Below are positions 16,059-24,453 of a stretch of DNA of 64,000 nucleotides, one piece after another (positions within the stretch are counted from its first letter, which is position 1; every line of letters starts with the position of its first letter). The stretch is taken from NCBI GenBank assembly GCA_015065455.1, contig SVQI01000004.1, positions 1-64,000 of the forward strand. Reading direction: 5' to 3'. The notes under the pieces were generated by a model. The model was given only the letters and a program-made list of their open reading frames with translations, was not told where the DNA came from and did no database searches. The position numbers were made by a program, and so were the translations under genes. Origin of the DNA: Oscillospiraceae bacterium (GTDB lineage Bacteria > Bacillota > Clostridia > Oscillospirales > CAG-272).

Positions 16059-16282
16059 TTGCTGATGGATTTTTTGTATTTTTCGGCTGCTTCATCAGCG
16101 TATATAGAATTTTGAATTACTTCTGCAAAGCAGCGTTCAACGTAAAACTGCTTGCCGGTGGGGATAGTTTTGTATCTTCCGTTAATTGAAACGGTGCGGA
16201 CCTCATCATCTTTAGAGCGTTTGGGAATAAAAATAGGAACCAATTCGTTTTGTGTGTTCTGTGTATCTTTTGTGTTTTTCAT
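16055..16282 (-). CDS. Small phage head-region protein of unknown function
   Basis: A start at 16282 is chosen because AAAAGGAG lies 7 bases upstream; a longer frame to 16318 lacks this. The 75-residue product has a Thr/Gln-rich front, then VPIFIPKRSKDDEVRTVSING and a helical tail. The order recalls small capsid-associated proteins that carry a short beta stretch before a helix. The role is not known. Confidence 0.55.
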   Translation of the reverse strand: MKNTKDTQNTQNELVPIFIPKRSKDDEVRTVSINGRYKTIPTGKQFYVERCFAEVIQNSIYADEAAEKYKKSISK

Positions 16283-16337
16283 AATAATACTCCTTTTATC
16301 TAATAATAATTCAAGCAAAACAGTTGTCTTTTTAAAA

Positions 16338-16375
16338 ATCAGGGGACTTTTCTGATAAGAAAAAGTCCCCTTTTT
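16338..16375 (-). terminator. Strong hairpin after the capsid gene
   Basis: AAAAGGGGACTTTT and AAAAGTCCCC pair in a long stem followed by a T run on the minus strand. It would cut most transcripts after the capsid gene and so lower expression of downstream genes. Confidence 0.75.
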
Positions 16376-16383
16376 ATCAAATA

Positions 16384-17718
16384 TCAGTTGCCTTCGCTAA
16401 TGCTGTCAGCGAAAGAAGAAGAGGATTCAACGCGGAGAATATATTCATCTGCGAGAATGGCGGCTGTCATAAACGCTTTCCAACCGATAGAACTTCTCTG
16501 ATTAAGAGGGTCATTTCCATAACCTCTCTGCTTAACGATATGTTCAATAGTTCCTGAGCCATTTATGTCAATGATGCCGTAAGCATCGCGGCCGAGAAAC
16601 AATGTTGAATATGTAGCGCAGCCAAGACTACCGCCTTCGCCTGCAAAAAGTGATGCGCTATCAGCGTTGGAAGTTCCACAGTCACTATCCAAGAATATAA
16701 ATTTGTTTTCAACGTTAACGCCTGTTATTTTGTGTACGGATGCTTTGTTTGTTGAAGATTTAAATACCTGAACCAATCTGCCAACAATATCGGGAGAAAA
16801 TTCATCCTTAACTGTAAACTGGAATGGTGTGGCGGTTCCGCAACCGGCAGATACAGTGCCTGTTCCTTCATTTGTGTATGCCTGTGCAGAAATGTGTTTC
16901 TTGGTTGAAGAAAAGGGCTTACCGTAGTTAATCTTTGCTTCTGACGATTCAACAAATCTGACACCGCCGAGAGTACCGAGTTCACCGTTAAGAATGTTAT
17001 CAGGATCGGCATATTTCTTGATATCAATCCAGGCATCTCCAGACTGCTGCATTAAGTCAAAGGCTACGTGAGGGTGAATGATGGCAACGTATTTGCCATC
17101 GATTGTCGGAACGTTAAGGGCTTTAAGCTGGGCAGCAGCTTTAAAAACGTCAACAACACGAAGTCTGGAGGAGGGTTCAAGATATGCGCGTGAAGAAACG
17201 TCTGTTAAATACCCCTCATCATCATTGGGACAGTAATATACGTTGGTACCCGTCTGAAGAACGTCACGAATGACAGTATCAAGTGTTCTGCCCGCCTGGT
17301 CAGCAAGAAGCTTTGTAGCTTCGATAACTGTGTTGTCAATCGATGTCATTTCAATAAGGTCGGTCTGTTCGATGTAGTCACCGTACTGGTTGAGAGTGGC
17401 AGTAAGCGGAACTACCGTCATCTTTGAGCCTGAAGGAGTGATACCTTCTGTAATAGCGTTTGTGTTTTTTGCCAAGGGCTTCATTCTGCGAAACTCAATA
17501 GTTTTTCCGCCGTGAGCGGGAATAGAGCGTTTCTGACCAAACTGTGCGTGTACGAGATTGGGTGTTGCAAGCTCGATAAGTGTTTTATCGTAGAATGTTT
17601 TCATTTCGGCAGAAAGACCGCCGCCGTTGTAGTTTTCAACAGTGCCCGCGTTTGAATTTACAAATCCTTCAGTACTATGAACTGTGCTGTTTGCGCCGTA
17701 TGTGTTAGTGTTTTCCAT
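16384..17718 (-). CDS. Major capsid protein, N4-gp56 family
   Basis: The 444-residue protein contains the family-typical front MKTFYDKTLIELATPNLVH (about residues 39-57), then GQKRSIPAHGGKTIEFRR, a YGDYIEQTDLIEMT segment, and an AGRTLDTVIRDVL helix. These match the N4-gp56 capsid family that I know from phages of Clostridia. It would form the phage shell (HK97-type fold). A scaffold gene precedes it and no protease gene is seen. Its ribosome binding site can pair with an upstream segment (17726-17760). Confidence 0.88.
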   Translation of the reverse strand: MENTNTYGANSTVHSTEGFVNSNAGTVENYNGGGLSAEMKTFYDKTLIELATPNLVHAQFGQKRSIPAHGGKTIEFRRMKPLAKNTNAITEGITPSGSKMTVVPLTATLNQYGDYIEQTDLIEMTSIDNTVIEATKLLADQAGRTLDTVIRDVLQTGTNVYYCPNDDEGYLTDVSSRAYLEPSSRLRVVDVFKAAAQLKALNVPTIDGKYVAIIHPHVAFDLMQQSGDAWIDIKKYADPDNILNGELGTLGGVRFVESSEAKINYGKPFSSTKKHISAQAYTNEGTGTVSAGCGTATPFQFTVKDEFSPDIVGRLVQVFKSSTNKASVHKITGVNVENKFIFLDSDCGTSNADSASLFAGEGGSLGCATYSTLFLGRDAYGIIDINGSGTIEHIVKQRGYGNDPLNQRSSIGWKAFMTAAILADEYILRVESSSSFADSISEGN

Positions 17719-17725
17719 AAGTTGT

Positions 17726-17760
17726 AATCTCCTTTTTTAATAGTTTTTGCGCAGGAGATT
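17726..17760 (-). promoter_or_regulatory. Hairpin that covers the capsid ribosome binding site
   Basis: AATCTCCT (minus strand, first) and AGGAGATT (second, the Shine-Dalgarno of the capsid gene) are perfectly complementary over 8 bases with a loop of about 19. Pairing would hide the ribosome binding site. Confidence 0.5.
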
Positions 17761-17778
17761 TTATTTAAGACAGATGGA

Positions 17779-18597
17779 TTAAAATCTTATTTTAGAGCCG
17801 TTTTCCACCTGCTTAAGAATAGAACGTATTTCTTCACCGGTGAGTGAAGATACGTCGGTTTTTCGGACAACTCCCGCGCCGTTGTGAAGTCCATTTTCGG
17901 CTACGCGACTGCCTTGAGCACGAATGCTTTTGAGAGTCTGTTCGGCAACTTTTTTTGCAGTTCCGGAGACTGCGTTTTTTAAAAGCTCGTCCGAGTGTGC
18001 TGCTGTAAATGCTTTTTTTACGGGCATACCGTTTTTCAAAAGGGAAGCAAATACGGGATTTTTCAGTTCTGTTTTAAAATCAAAATTCGGAAAAATCTTT
18101 TTTAAAGCTTCACCTTCGGCAGCCCAACGGTTAGAAAGCATTTTTGCTTTGTTTGCAATATAGCGTTCTCTCATTTGCATTTCGTTTTTTTCAGCGTTAC
18201 CCGTTTCAGATTTCTTTTCATCAGGAGCATCATTCTGCATTTTTTCAAGAAGCAGCGCGGTGTCAGAAGAATCAATTCCATATTTTTTGGAGAGAAAATC
18301 GAGTACAGGCTGCTGTTTTGCCTGAGCTTCCTCGAGAGTTTTCAAGGTCTTAAAACGCTTATCAATAATGCCCTGTGTGCGTTTTTTGAAAGCGTTTTCA
18401 TACTTTCCACCCTTGATTAGCTTTTCGAATTCTTCTTCAAGCTGATTGCCGTCCAAAATGTTGTCGGCAGAAGCTGTGTCAGATACTGCTTCAGTTTCGG
18501 GAAATGCGTCGCCCGTATTGGAGGAGATATCGTTGGCAATTTCCTCTGATGCAAAAAACTGAAGAGAAATTTTAATGGGTAAATAAATATTTTTCAT
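17779..18597 (-). CDS. Phage capsid scaffolding protein
   Basis: The 272-residue protein is acidic in front, then strongly helical and rich in Lys, Glu, Ala and Gln (EEFEKLIKGGKYENAFKKRTQGIIDKR, repeated coiled-coil-like stretches). A basic, Gly-containing tail includes LTGEEIRSILKQVENGSKI. Size, composition and place between portal and major capsid gene are those of assembly scaffolds. The sequence itself is not conserved enough for more. Confidence 0.75.
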   Translation of the reverse strand: MKNIYLPIKISLQFFASEEIANDISSNTGDAFPETEAVSDTASADNILDGNQLEEEFEKLIKGGKYENAFKKRTQGIIDKRFKTLKTLEEAQAKQQPVLDFLSKKYGIDSSDTALLLEKMQNDAPDEKKSETGNAEKNEMQMRERYIANKAKMLSNRWAAEGEALKKIFPNFDFKTELKNPVFASLLKNGMPVKKAFTAAHSDELLKNAVSGTAKKVAEQTLKSIRAQGSRVAENGLHNGAGVVRKTDVSSLTGEEIRSILKQVENGSKIRF

Positions 18598-18670
18598 AAC
18601 ATCGTTCCTTTCCGAAGTGTCAGAGCTTTTTTGATAGCTCGTGTGATATTATACTATAAAATGATTTTAA

Positions 18671-18724
18671 TCTCTCCCTAAAAGCAATATTATATATGAT
18701 TAAAAGAATAGAATTAGGAGAGAG
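18671..18724 (-). promoter_or_regulatory. Long-range inverted repeat between portal and scaffold genes
   Basis: CTCTCCCTAA (18672-18681) can pair with TTAGGAGAGAG (18714-18724) with one bulge. On the minus strand a TATAAT lies beyond it toward the scaffold gene. It could be a processing site or attenuator; the evidence is structural only. Confidence 0.35.
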
Positions 18725-18742
18725 TGAACAGATACAAATTGC

Positions 18743-20662
18743 TTATCGTGGAGCGCTTAAGTTAGCAGCTCTCTGGCGTGCTTTGTCAATTCTTGAAATA
18801 CTTTTTTTGGTATATGTGTATTTTTTTGATGGTTGAGCTGTTTTCTGCAATGTAAGATCTGAGTATTTTTTTACATAACCTTCATATAAACCTGCCAGCT
18901 CAGGATGGTCTTTTTCGACAATGGAAGCAAGTTCAAGAAGCTTTGATCGTATTTCCGTATAGTTTGTGGAAAGCATACTTTTTTCGCTTATTTTTTCTGC
19001 AATGATCTGTTTGCCGTCAAACTCCATCATATCAAGACAAGCCAATGCTTGTTCTGCCTGTGCTGGATTAAAGAAGCCAAGTCGGTAAAATTCTTTTGCA
19101 AGCTCGTTTTGTGAAAGCTTGGTAAATGCAGACTGTTTTTGAGCTTTTACTTTAATGTCGAAGATAGGCAAGCGCAAACCGAGATCAAATCCAAAAGAAC
19201 TTCCCATAGAACGTGGTAAAAGATTTTCATTGTTGTATGTAACAAAATCGTATTCTCCGTTTTCGCCCGTTATTCTGAAACAGCGGGGCAGATCGTAAAA
19301 TTGTCTGATAAGTTCAATTATAAGATTGTTGAGTCTAACAAAGATTCTGTATGAGCCTTTGATCATATCTCTTGACAGCTTACTTCCAGCTTCCTGTAAG
19401 GCGGCTATGGCAGATGCCGCGGTGACACCCGAGGCGGTATTTCCTCTTGTGAAGTCAGAGTTACCGGTAGTTTCTTTAAGTTCGTTAATTTTGTTGTCTA
19501 TAAAAGATACGTAAAGAGGTGATATATCGGAAACACGGATGGGAGTCATACTGTCATTGGGGTTGCCGGAACCTGTGTAGTGGACAATAGGGTTACTCCA
19601 GTCAGCAAATTCTTTTTCGTTGATTGATCCGTCTCCTCTGGCAAAATAACGAACGGTTGACGCCATTCTGATGTTTTCACAAACAGATGCGCTCATAAGA
19701 TCTATCTGCGTCTGTGTATCCTTCATAATATCGATGAAACCAAACCCGCAAGGCGTACCTTGTTCGGTAAACAGCTTATCAAAAACAAAGGGATAAAGAC
19801 CGTGATCGTAATATCCTTTATTATAGAGTGTGATATCGTTTTCGGAAGCGTAGAGTATTTGATCTGCGCAAAATTTACAAAGGTGAAGAATGGTTTTTCC
19901 GTTGTTATTTACTTTGTAATACCAGTCGATAACGGGAGTTTTATTGCTTGTGTCAACAGCGTCGTCGTATTGATATTTTGTTACGTCAATTCCGTATGAA
20001 CCAAGTTTACCGTGCAGAAAGGGGTATTTTGCTTCAAGTTCATCGTTGTTAAAAAGCTCAACGTGAAAAATATTGGGGGATTTCTGTATATCCGATACAC
20101 CGGGCTCCCAGAAAAGATTTAAAATGTCGCATCTTTTTATAGCGATATCGCCCGTGCCGTTATTGAGTGAGGGGTCCCAAAAGATTCCGTAGACACCTGT
20201 TCCGCCTTTCAGCTTGTCATACCAAACGTCTGAATACGTGTCTTCAAATGAGTTTTGTTCGAGAATGACAGGAAGTATTTCAGTAAGCTGTTTTGCAGCG
20301 TCTGAGTCGCTTTGTTCTCTGGGAAGAACGATTGCTTCGGGGCAGTTATCCATAACGTCAGCGTGCTTGTTTGCGATAGCATTGAAAAGCCAGGCGGATG
20401 CAGGATTGTGTTTTCGGCTTCTGTCGCGAATCTGTTCCCAATGGCGCATTTTCCACCACTGTTCGTTTTCTGTAACTCTTTTTTCAAGGTTGGTTTTACC
20501 CGCTTTATAGTTTTTTAAGAGTGAATAGGCGCGGTCGAGGGATTTTTGATTGATTTTGTCAGGAGAATAATCGGGCGGGAGAAGCGCATCCGGATTGTTC
20601 TTGATGTAAATGGATGAAACAAGGTTTTTATCGGGGATTTTTTTGTTTTGTTTTTTCTTCAT
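18743..20662 (-). CDS. Phage portal protein
   Basis: The 639-residue protein starts with a basic stretch and contains ENEQWWKMRHWEQI near residue 65, NAIANKHADVMDN at about 96, a beta-rich wing region, and a helical segment with ETTGNSDFTRGNTASGVTAASAIAALQEAG (residues about 395-425). This last segment is the conserved helix typical of P22-like and podovirus portals. It would form the DNA entry ring between terminase and head. Its place directly after the large terminase supports this. Confidence 0.85.
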   Translation of the reverse strand: MKKKQNKKIPDKNLVSSIYIKNNPDALLPPDYSPDKINQKSLDRAYSLLKNYKAGKTNLEKRVTENEQWWKMRHWEQIRDRSRKHNPASAWLFNAIANKHADVMDNCPEAIVLPREQSDSDAAKQLTEILPVILEQNSFEDTYSDVWYDKLKGGTGVYGIFWDPSLNNGTGDIAIKRCDILNLFWEPGVSDIQKSPNIFHVELFNNDELEAKYPFLHGKLGSYGIDVTKYQYDDAVDTSNKTPVIDWYYKVNNNGKTILHLCKFCADQILYASENDITLYNKGYYDHGLYPFVFDKLFTEQGTPCGFGFIDIMKDTQTQIDLMSASVCENIRMASTVRYFARGDGSINEKEFADWSNPIVHYTGSGNPNDSMTPIRVSDISPLYVSFIDNKINELKETTGNSDFTRGNTASGVTAASAIAALQEAGSKLSRDMIKGSYRIFVRLNNLIIELIRQFYDLPRCFRITGENGEYDFVTYNNENLLPRSMGSSFGFDLGLRLPIFDIKVKAQKQSAFTKLSQNELAKEFYRLGFFNPAQAEQALACLDMMEFDGKQIIAEKISEKSMLSTNYTEIRSKLLELASIVEKDHPELAGLYEGYVKKYSDLTLQKTAQPSKKYTYTKKSISRIDKARQRAANLSAPR

Positions 20663-20701
20663 ATACAGTCTCCATTTCTGAATAGATTAAAAAAGTTTGT
20701 G

Positions 20702-22084
20702 TTAAACGTAGCTGTACTTTCTGTATCTTTCATCTCTCAATAGGTCAAGAGGGTCAGATGAAGGATATTTTGCAAGAATTTGTTTTTGAGGCTTTATGGG
20801 TCTTGACATACAGAAATAACGGAATGAGTCAGCGAAGTGGTCTTCCTGTGAAGTATCAAGATCCTCGGGGTTGGTTTTGCTGAACTGCAAAAGGGGAAGA
20901 GTTCTTATGGCATGCTTGCAGGTGTTAAAGAAATAGACCATAGGCTTTCCATCACTGTCGAAAGCAAGTCTGTAGTGAACTTGCATCCAGCCGGGAATTC
21001 TGCAATTATCTGCTTTTTGAAAATATACCTGATGTCTGTCAGCGGCGGCAATTATTGGCTCTCCGCCGTCCTCGCTCCAGATGGATGGATCGGCAATTCC
21101 GATAATTGATTTTCCTTTTAACCACCGATGCTCTGATTCTATTCTGTGAATTTCGGCAAATACTTTCTCAGCGTGCCATTTTAAGCCTTCGTTGGGGACG
21201 CCGTTGCTGCCGTAAAAGTGAAGAATGAGGTAGGCTCGTCCGTCGTAATCTATTGCCCACCAAGAGCAATCAAATGGTTTTGCAAATCCCCAGTCAAAGC
21301 TGCGTACGATATGCCAATCCGGTGGGATTTCAAAGGGCTCGATAACGTTTGTGAAGAGCCTGTCAGAATAATGTTCGGGCGCATCAATAAAATCTTCAAA
21401 AAACTGTCCTTCAAATATGTTCCAATCACCGTCAAGCCAAGCCTTTTTTAGCTTTGGAGGCAAAGATGAAAGCTGCTTTGCATAATCGGGATTTGTATCC
21501 ATAAGCGCTTTATTGTCTGTAACAAGAGAACGTATAAAGCTGTAATCATTAGGATCTTCACCCTCTTTGTATACTCTATCAATGAATAAACGCTTTACCC
21601 ACGAATGACCAACTCCGCCGGGATTGCAGGTGAGATATACTCTTTTTGGAAAGTTATTTACACCTCGTACCGTAACTTTAAGCTCGTCAAACCATTCTTC
21701 TTTAAGCTGGGTTGCTTCGTCAATGAAAATAATATCCCATTCCGATCCCTGATACTGAGTCAGGTCAGCTTGACATGAGCAGTAACCAAAACGAATTGCC
21801 GAGCCGTTTTTAAAAGCGAGTTCTTTTTTTGAATCGTTATAACTTGTAAGGTTTTTTGTTATATCGATAAGAGGGTTAATGTGATTGTTTCGGAGCTCGG
21901 CAAGTGTTTTTCTGATAATGAGTATTTTTATTCCCGAGTGCTTCAAAGCAAGTAATACCGCTTTTACTCTGACAGCCCAGGATTTACCTCCACCTCTTGC
22001 TCCGCCAAAAGCAACGAATCTGTGCGTATCAAGCAGAAATTCTGACTGCTTTGGATTTGGAACTCCTAAAGAAATATGCTTCAA
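20702..22084 (-). CDS. terL: Terminase large subunit
   Basis: The 460-residue protein has a packaging ATPase domain with Walker A GGARGGGKS (residues about 32-40), Walker B IIFIDEA (about 138) and a coupling TCNPGG motif near 172. A nuclease domain begins with SFDWGF near residue 265. It cuts and pumps phage DNA into the capsid. The length is normal, so the enzyme looks intact. Confidence 0.95.
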   Translation of the reverse strand: MKHISLGVPNPKQSEFLLDTHRFVAFGGARGGGKSWAVRVKAVLLALKHSGIKILIIRKTLAELRNNHINPLIDITKNLTSYNDSKKELAFKNGSAIRFGYCSCQADLTQYQGSEWDIIFIDEATQLKEEWFDELKVTVRGVNNFPKRVYLTCNPGGVGHSWVKRLFIDRVYKEGEDPNDYSFIRSLVTDNKALMDTNPDYAKQLSSLPPKLKKAWLDGDWNIFEGQFFEDFIDAPEHYSDRLFTNVIEPFEIPPDWHIVRSFDWGFAKPFDCSWWAIDYDGRAYLILHFYGSNGVPNEGLKWHAEKVFAEIHRIESEHRWLKGKSIIGIADPSIWSEDGGEPIIAAADRHQVYFQKADNCRIPGWMQVHYRLAFDSDGKPMVYFFNTCKHAIRTLPLLQFSKTNPEDLDTSQEDHFADSFRYFCMSRPIKPQKQILAKYPSSDPLDLLRDERYRKYSYV

Positions 22085-22093
22085 GCTATCACC

Positions 22094-22570
22094 TCACATA
22101 CAGTATTTCTCCATATCATTTTCGAGGATGACCCGAATTTCATTTTCTGTTGAAACGGCTTCAGGATGTTTTCTTTGCTCGTATTCAATCTGTTTTTGTT
22201 CAGTAAGGAGGGGAAGAAGAAATATGTTTTGCTTGATGTTTATAGCCTCTTTAAGTGTAGATGTAAGCTCTTTTAAAGTTTTAGTGTCAACGTCCCCCTT
22301 TTTTGAAGAAGCCTCTGAGGCAGAAATGAAGGCGTTTTCTATAAGGGATTCCAAAGCATCCGAGGAACGCGCTAATCTTGAAACGTCAAGCGGTGGCATA
22401 TCGGGAGAAGAATTATATTGCTTCCTTTTTTGAACCCAGTTGTTGTCCTTTGCATACTTTGCCAAAAGTCTTAATGGAATAGAATATTTGCTTGCCAGTG
22501 CGGCGTATGAGAGATTGGAGGATATATATTCATCTTCCGCTTTTTCGTAATCTAAAATTATGTTAATCAC
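22094..22570 (-). CDS. terS: Terminase small subunit
   Basis: The 158-residue protein begins with a helix-turn-helix-like region (YISSNLSYAALASKYSIPLRLLAKYAKDNNW), as in DNA-recognising small terminases, followed by helical oligomerisation segments and an acidic end. The GTG start at 22570 is itself part of an AGAGAGGTGAT purine stretch, so the exact start is uncertain; no ATG lies close by. It ends 10 bases before the large subunit. Confidence 0.8.
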   Translation of the reverse strand: MINIILDYEKAEDEYISSNLSYAALASKYSIPLRLLAKYAKDNNWVQKRKQYNSSPDMPPLDVSRLARSSDALESLIENAFISASEASSKKGDVDTKTLKELTSTLKEAINIKQNIFLLPLLTEQKQIEYEQRKHPEAVSTENEIRVILENDMEKYCM

Positions 22571-22632
22571 CTCTCTTAAATAAAAAATTAAATTGAAAAA
22601 TAAAGGGTGTATAACTGTTTTGCTTGAAGAGT

Positions 22633-22641
22633 ATTATATCA
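22633..22641 (-). promoter_or_regulatory. Extended -10 promoter of the phage-like operon
   Basis: The minus strand reads TGATATAAT, an extended -10 element, about 60 bases before the small terminase start. No good -35 hexamer is present, which may mean weak or activator-dependent transcription. Confidence 0.5.
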
Positions 22642-22674
22642 AATAATATATGTTTTCTCTCCCCACGAGACGTA

Positions 22675-22703
22675 TTGACACTAAGTCGAAAATGTGCTAA
22701 AAT
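22675..22703 (+). promoter_or_regulatory. Sigma-A promoter of gpsA
   Basis: TTGACA and TAAAAT are separated by 17 bases, with a leader of about 40 bases before GGAGG and ATG. It is divergent from the phage-like operon promoter. Confidence 0.8.
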
Positions 22704-22750
22704 AGAGGATATAAAAGACAGAAAATATTCTCTTGTTTTTGGAGGAAAAT

Positions 22751-23704
22751 ATGGATATAACAGTAATCGGATGTGGCAGATGGGGTTCTTGTATCGCGTG
22801 GTATCTTGACAAAATTGGCCATAACGTAACACTTTACGGAAACGATCTAAAACAGATCAGAGGAATAATGGAAACACGCACGAACGGAGTTGTGCAGTTT
22901 GGTGACAGAATAAATATTACCGATGAGATAGAGGTTGCCGCGAAGAATAAGACTACGGTAATTTCAATACCTTCACAGGCGGTAAGAGGATTGATGAAGG
23001 AGCTTCAGGCGTACGGAGCTTCAGAAAAAGAATACATACTTTGCATGAAGGGTATAGAGATCTCGACGGGAATGCGTTTGAGTGAAGTGGTAAGAGAGGC
23101 TACTACTCCTGAAACAAAGATAGCGGTTTGGATAGGTCCGGGACACGTAGAGGAATTCACAAAGGGAATACCCAACTGTATGGTAATTGACAGTGATAAT
23201 AATGAATATAAAGAATATCTCGTATCACAGTTTTCAAGTGAGCTTATCCGTTTTTATTACGGTAAGGATCTTGTTGGAAATGAGATAGGAGCTGCTGCAA
23301 AGAACGTAATTGGTATTGCGGCAGGATTGCTTGACGGCAAGGGTTTATCATCGCTTAAGGGCGCTCTTATGGCAAGAGGTACGAGAGAAGTTGCGAGACT
23401 CATAACCGCTCTTGGAGGAAATGAGTTGTCTGCATACGGGCTTTGTCATTTGGGCGATTATGAAGCGACTTTGTTCTCCAAGTTCAGTCACAACAGAATG
23501 TATGGAGAGATGTTTGCAAAGGGTGAACAGTACGGAAGTCTGGCAGAAGGTTATTATACAGTAAAGGCAATATTGAAATTGGCTGAAAAATATAATGTTG
23601 ACCTGCCTATTTGCGCGGCTGTATATGAAGTGTTATACAACGGAGCAGAGCCGGAAGCAGCGCTGAAGGCTTTGTTTACAAGATCTTTAAAGGGAGAATT
23701 TTAA
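22751..23704 (+). CDS. gpsA: NAD(P)-dependent glycerol-3-phosphate dehydrogenase
   Basis: The ATG at 22751 follows GGAGG, giving 317 residues. The N-terminus has the dinucleotide fold ITVIGCGRWGSCIA (GxGxxG), followed by IGPGHVEEF and NEIGAAAKNVIGIAAG, where the Lys is the family's catalytic residue, and a LMARGTREV segment. It reduces dihydroxyacetone phosphate to glycerol-3-phosphate for phospholipid synthesis. Length is normal. Confidence 0.93.
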   Translation: MDITVIGCGRWGSCIAWYLDKIGHNVTLYGNDLKQIRGIMETRTNGVVQFGDRINITDEIEVAAKNKTTVISIPSQAVRGLMKELQAYGASEKEYILCMKGIEISTGMRLSEVVREATTPETKIAVWIGPGHVEEFTKGIPNCMVIDSDNNEYKEYLVSQFSSELIRFYYGKDLVGNEIGAAAKNVIGIAAGLLDGKGLSSLKGALMARGTREVARLITALGGNELSAYGLCHLGDYEATLFSKFSHNRMYGEMFAKGEQYGSLAEGYYTVKAILKLAEKYNVDLPICAAVYEVLYNGAEPEAALKALFTRSLKGEF

Positions 23705-23737
23705 CGTTATTTTCCGATTTTACCAAAAAGTTTGCAG

Positions 23738-23766
23738 TTACATTTTTAGTATTCATTGATTATAAT
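23738..23766 (+). promoter_or_regulatory. Candidate sigma-A promoter of mecA
   Basis: TTACAT, 17 bases and TATAAT lie about 50 bases before the mecA-like start. Confidence 0.6.
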
Positions 23767-23816
23767 ATTAGTAACTATAATAGAGTTAGAGATATTATAA
23801 AAGGGTGAGTGAGAAA

Positions 23817-24434
23817 ATGGAGCTGATTCTCATTAGCGAATCAAAACTGAAGATAATGCTGACAGCGGATGATATGGAGAATTACGACATATCAAACGAG
23901 CAGATGACTTACGAGAAGAAGGAAACCAGGCGGGTTTTTGAAAAGCTTCTTGATGAGGCGAGAGAAAAGACGGGATTTGACAGTAGTTCGGAGCGTATTT
24001 TTATACAGGTATATCCGTCCAAGAACGGTGGGTGTGAAGTGTACGTAACGCTGAACACAGAGGGAAAGCAGGAAAGGAAACAAAGAGAGAAGAGTACTGC
24101 ACCGAAAAACAAAAAGGAGTATTGTGTATATTTGTTTGAGAATATAGACGATGCTTTATCAGCTTGTTGCGTTTTGCGGAAAATCGGATACAAGAATGAA
24201 AGTTCGCTTTATTCAGAGCAAAAAGGGAAGGCACAGGTCAAATATTACCTTGTTTTGCAGGAAGATGTTATACAAAATACACAGGGCAGAAAAAGAAGAA
24301 ACGTAAGCAAAAGCGATCTTGCGAACGAGTATGGGAAAAAACTTGCAAGCAAGGAGTGGATGCTTTACATAAGAGAGCACGGAAAAGCTATTGTTGAGAA
24401 AAATGCAGTTCAGACTATGAGTGTGCTCAGATAA
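23817..24434 (+). CDS. mecA: Adaptor protein MecA
   Basis: The ATG at 23817 is preferred over a GTG at 23805 because MecA proteins start with a MELILISESKLKIMLT-like strand. The product has 205 residues. It has the N-terminal substrate-binding domain (DDMENYDI), a charged linker (EGKQERKQREKS), and a C-terminal domain (YCVYLFENIDDALSACCVL, YYLVLQ) that in Bacillus binds ClpC. It probably delivers proteins to the ClpC-ClpP protease. Confidence 0.85.
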   Translation: MELILISESKLKIMLTADDMENYDISNEQMTYEKKETRRVFEKLLDEAREKTGFDSSSERIFIQVYPSKNGGCEVYVTLNTEGKQERKQREKSTAPKNKKEYCVYLFENIDDALSACCVLRKIGYKNESSLYSEQKGKAQVKYYLVLQEDVIQNTQGRKRRNVSKSDLANEYGKKLASKEWMLYIREHGKAIVEKNAVQTMSVLR

Positions 24435-24453
24435 GTAAAGAGGGACAGAAAAT

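Larger units (their letters stand above)
9722..22641 (-). mobile_element. Compact prophage-like structural and lysis cluster
   Basis: Fourteen genes on one strand run in the order of a phage late operon: small and large terminase, portal, scaffold, capsid, two small head genes, tail nozzle, fibre, DUF1617-like, ejection-like, XhlA-like, holin, lysozyme. Nothing recognisable as integrase, repressor, replication, head protease, tape measure or tail tube is present. Housekeeping genes abut both sides, and no attachment-site repeats or tRNA were seen. All main frames are intact. It looks like a domesticated or satellite particle locus rather than a full prophage. Confidence 0.75.

Noticed and set aside
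9722-22641. Complete inducible prophage
   Set aside because: No integrase, repressor, replication genes or att repeats are visible, and essential host genes abut both ends.
22563-22832. Minus-strand frame of 89 residues upstream of the small terminase
   Set aside because: It runs across the gpsA promoter and start, has no ribosome binding site and no recognisable domain.
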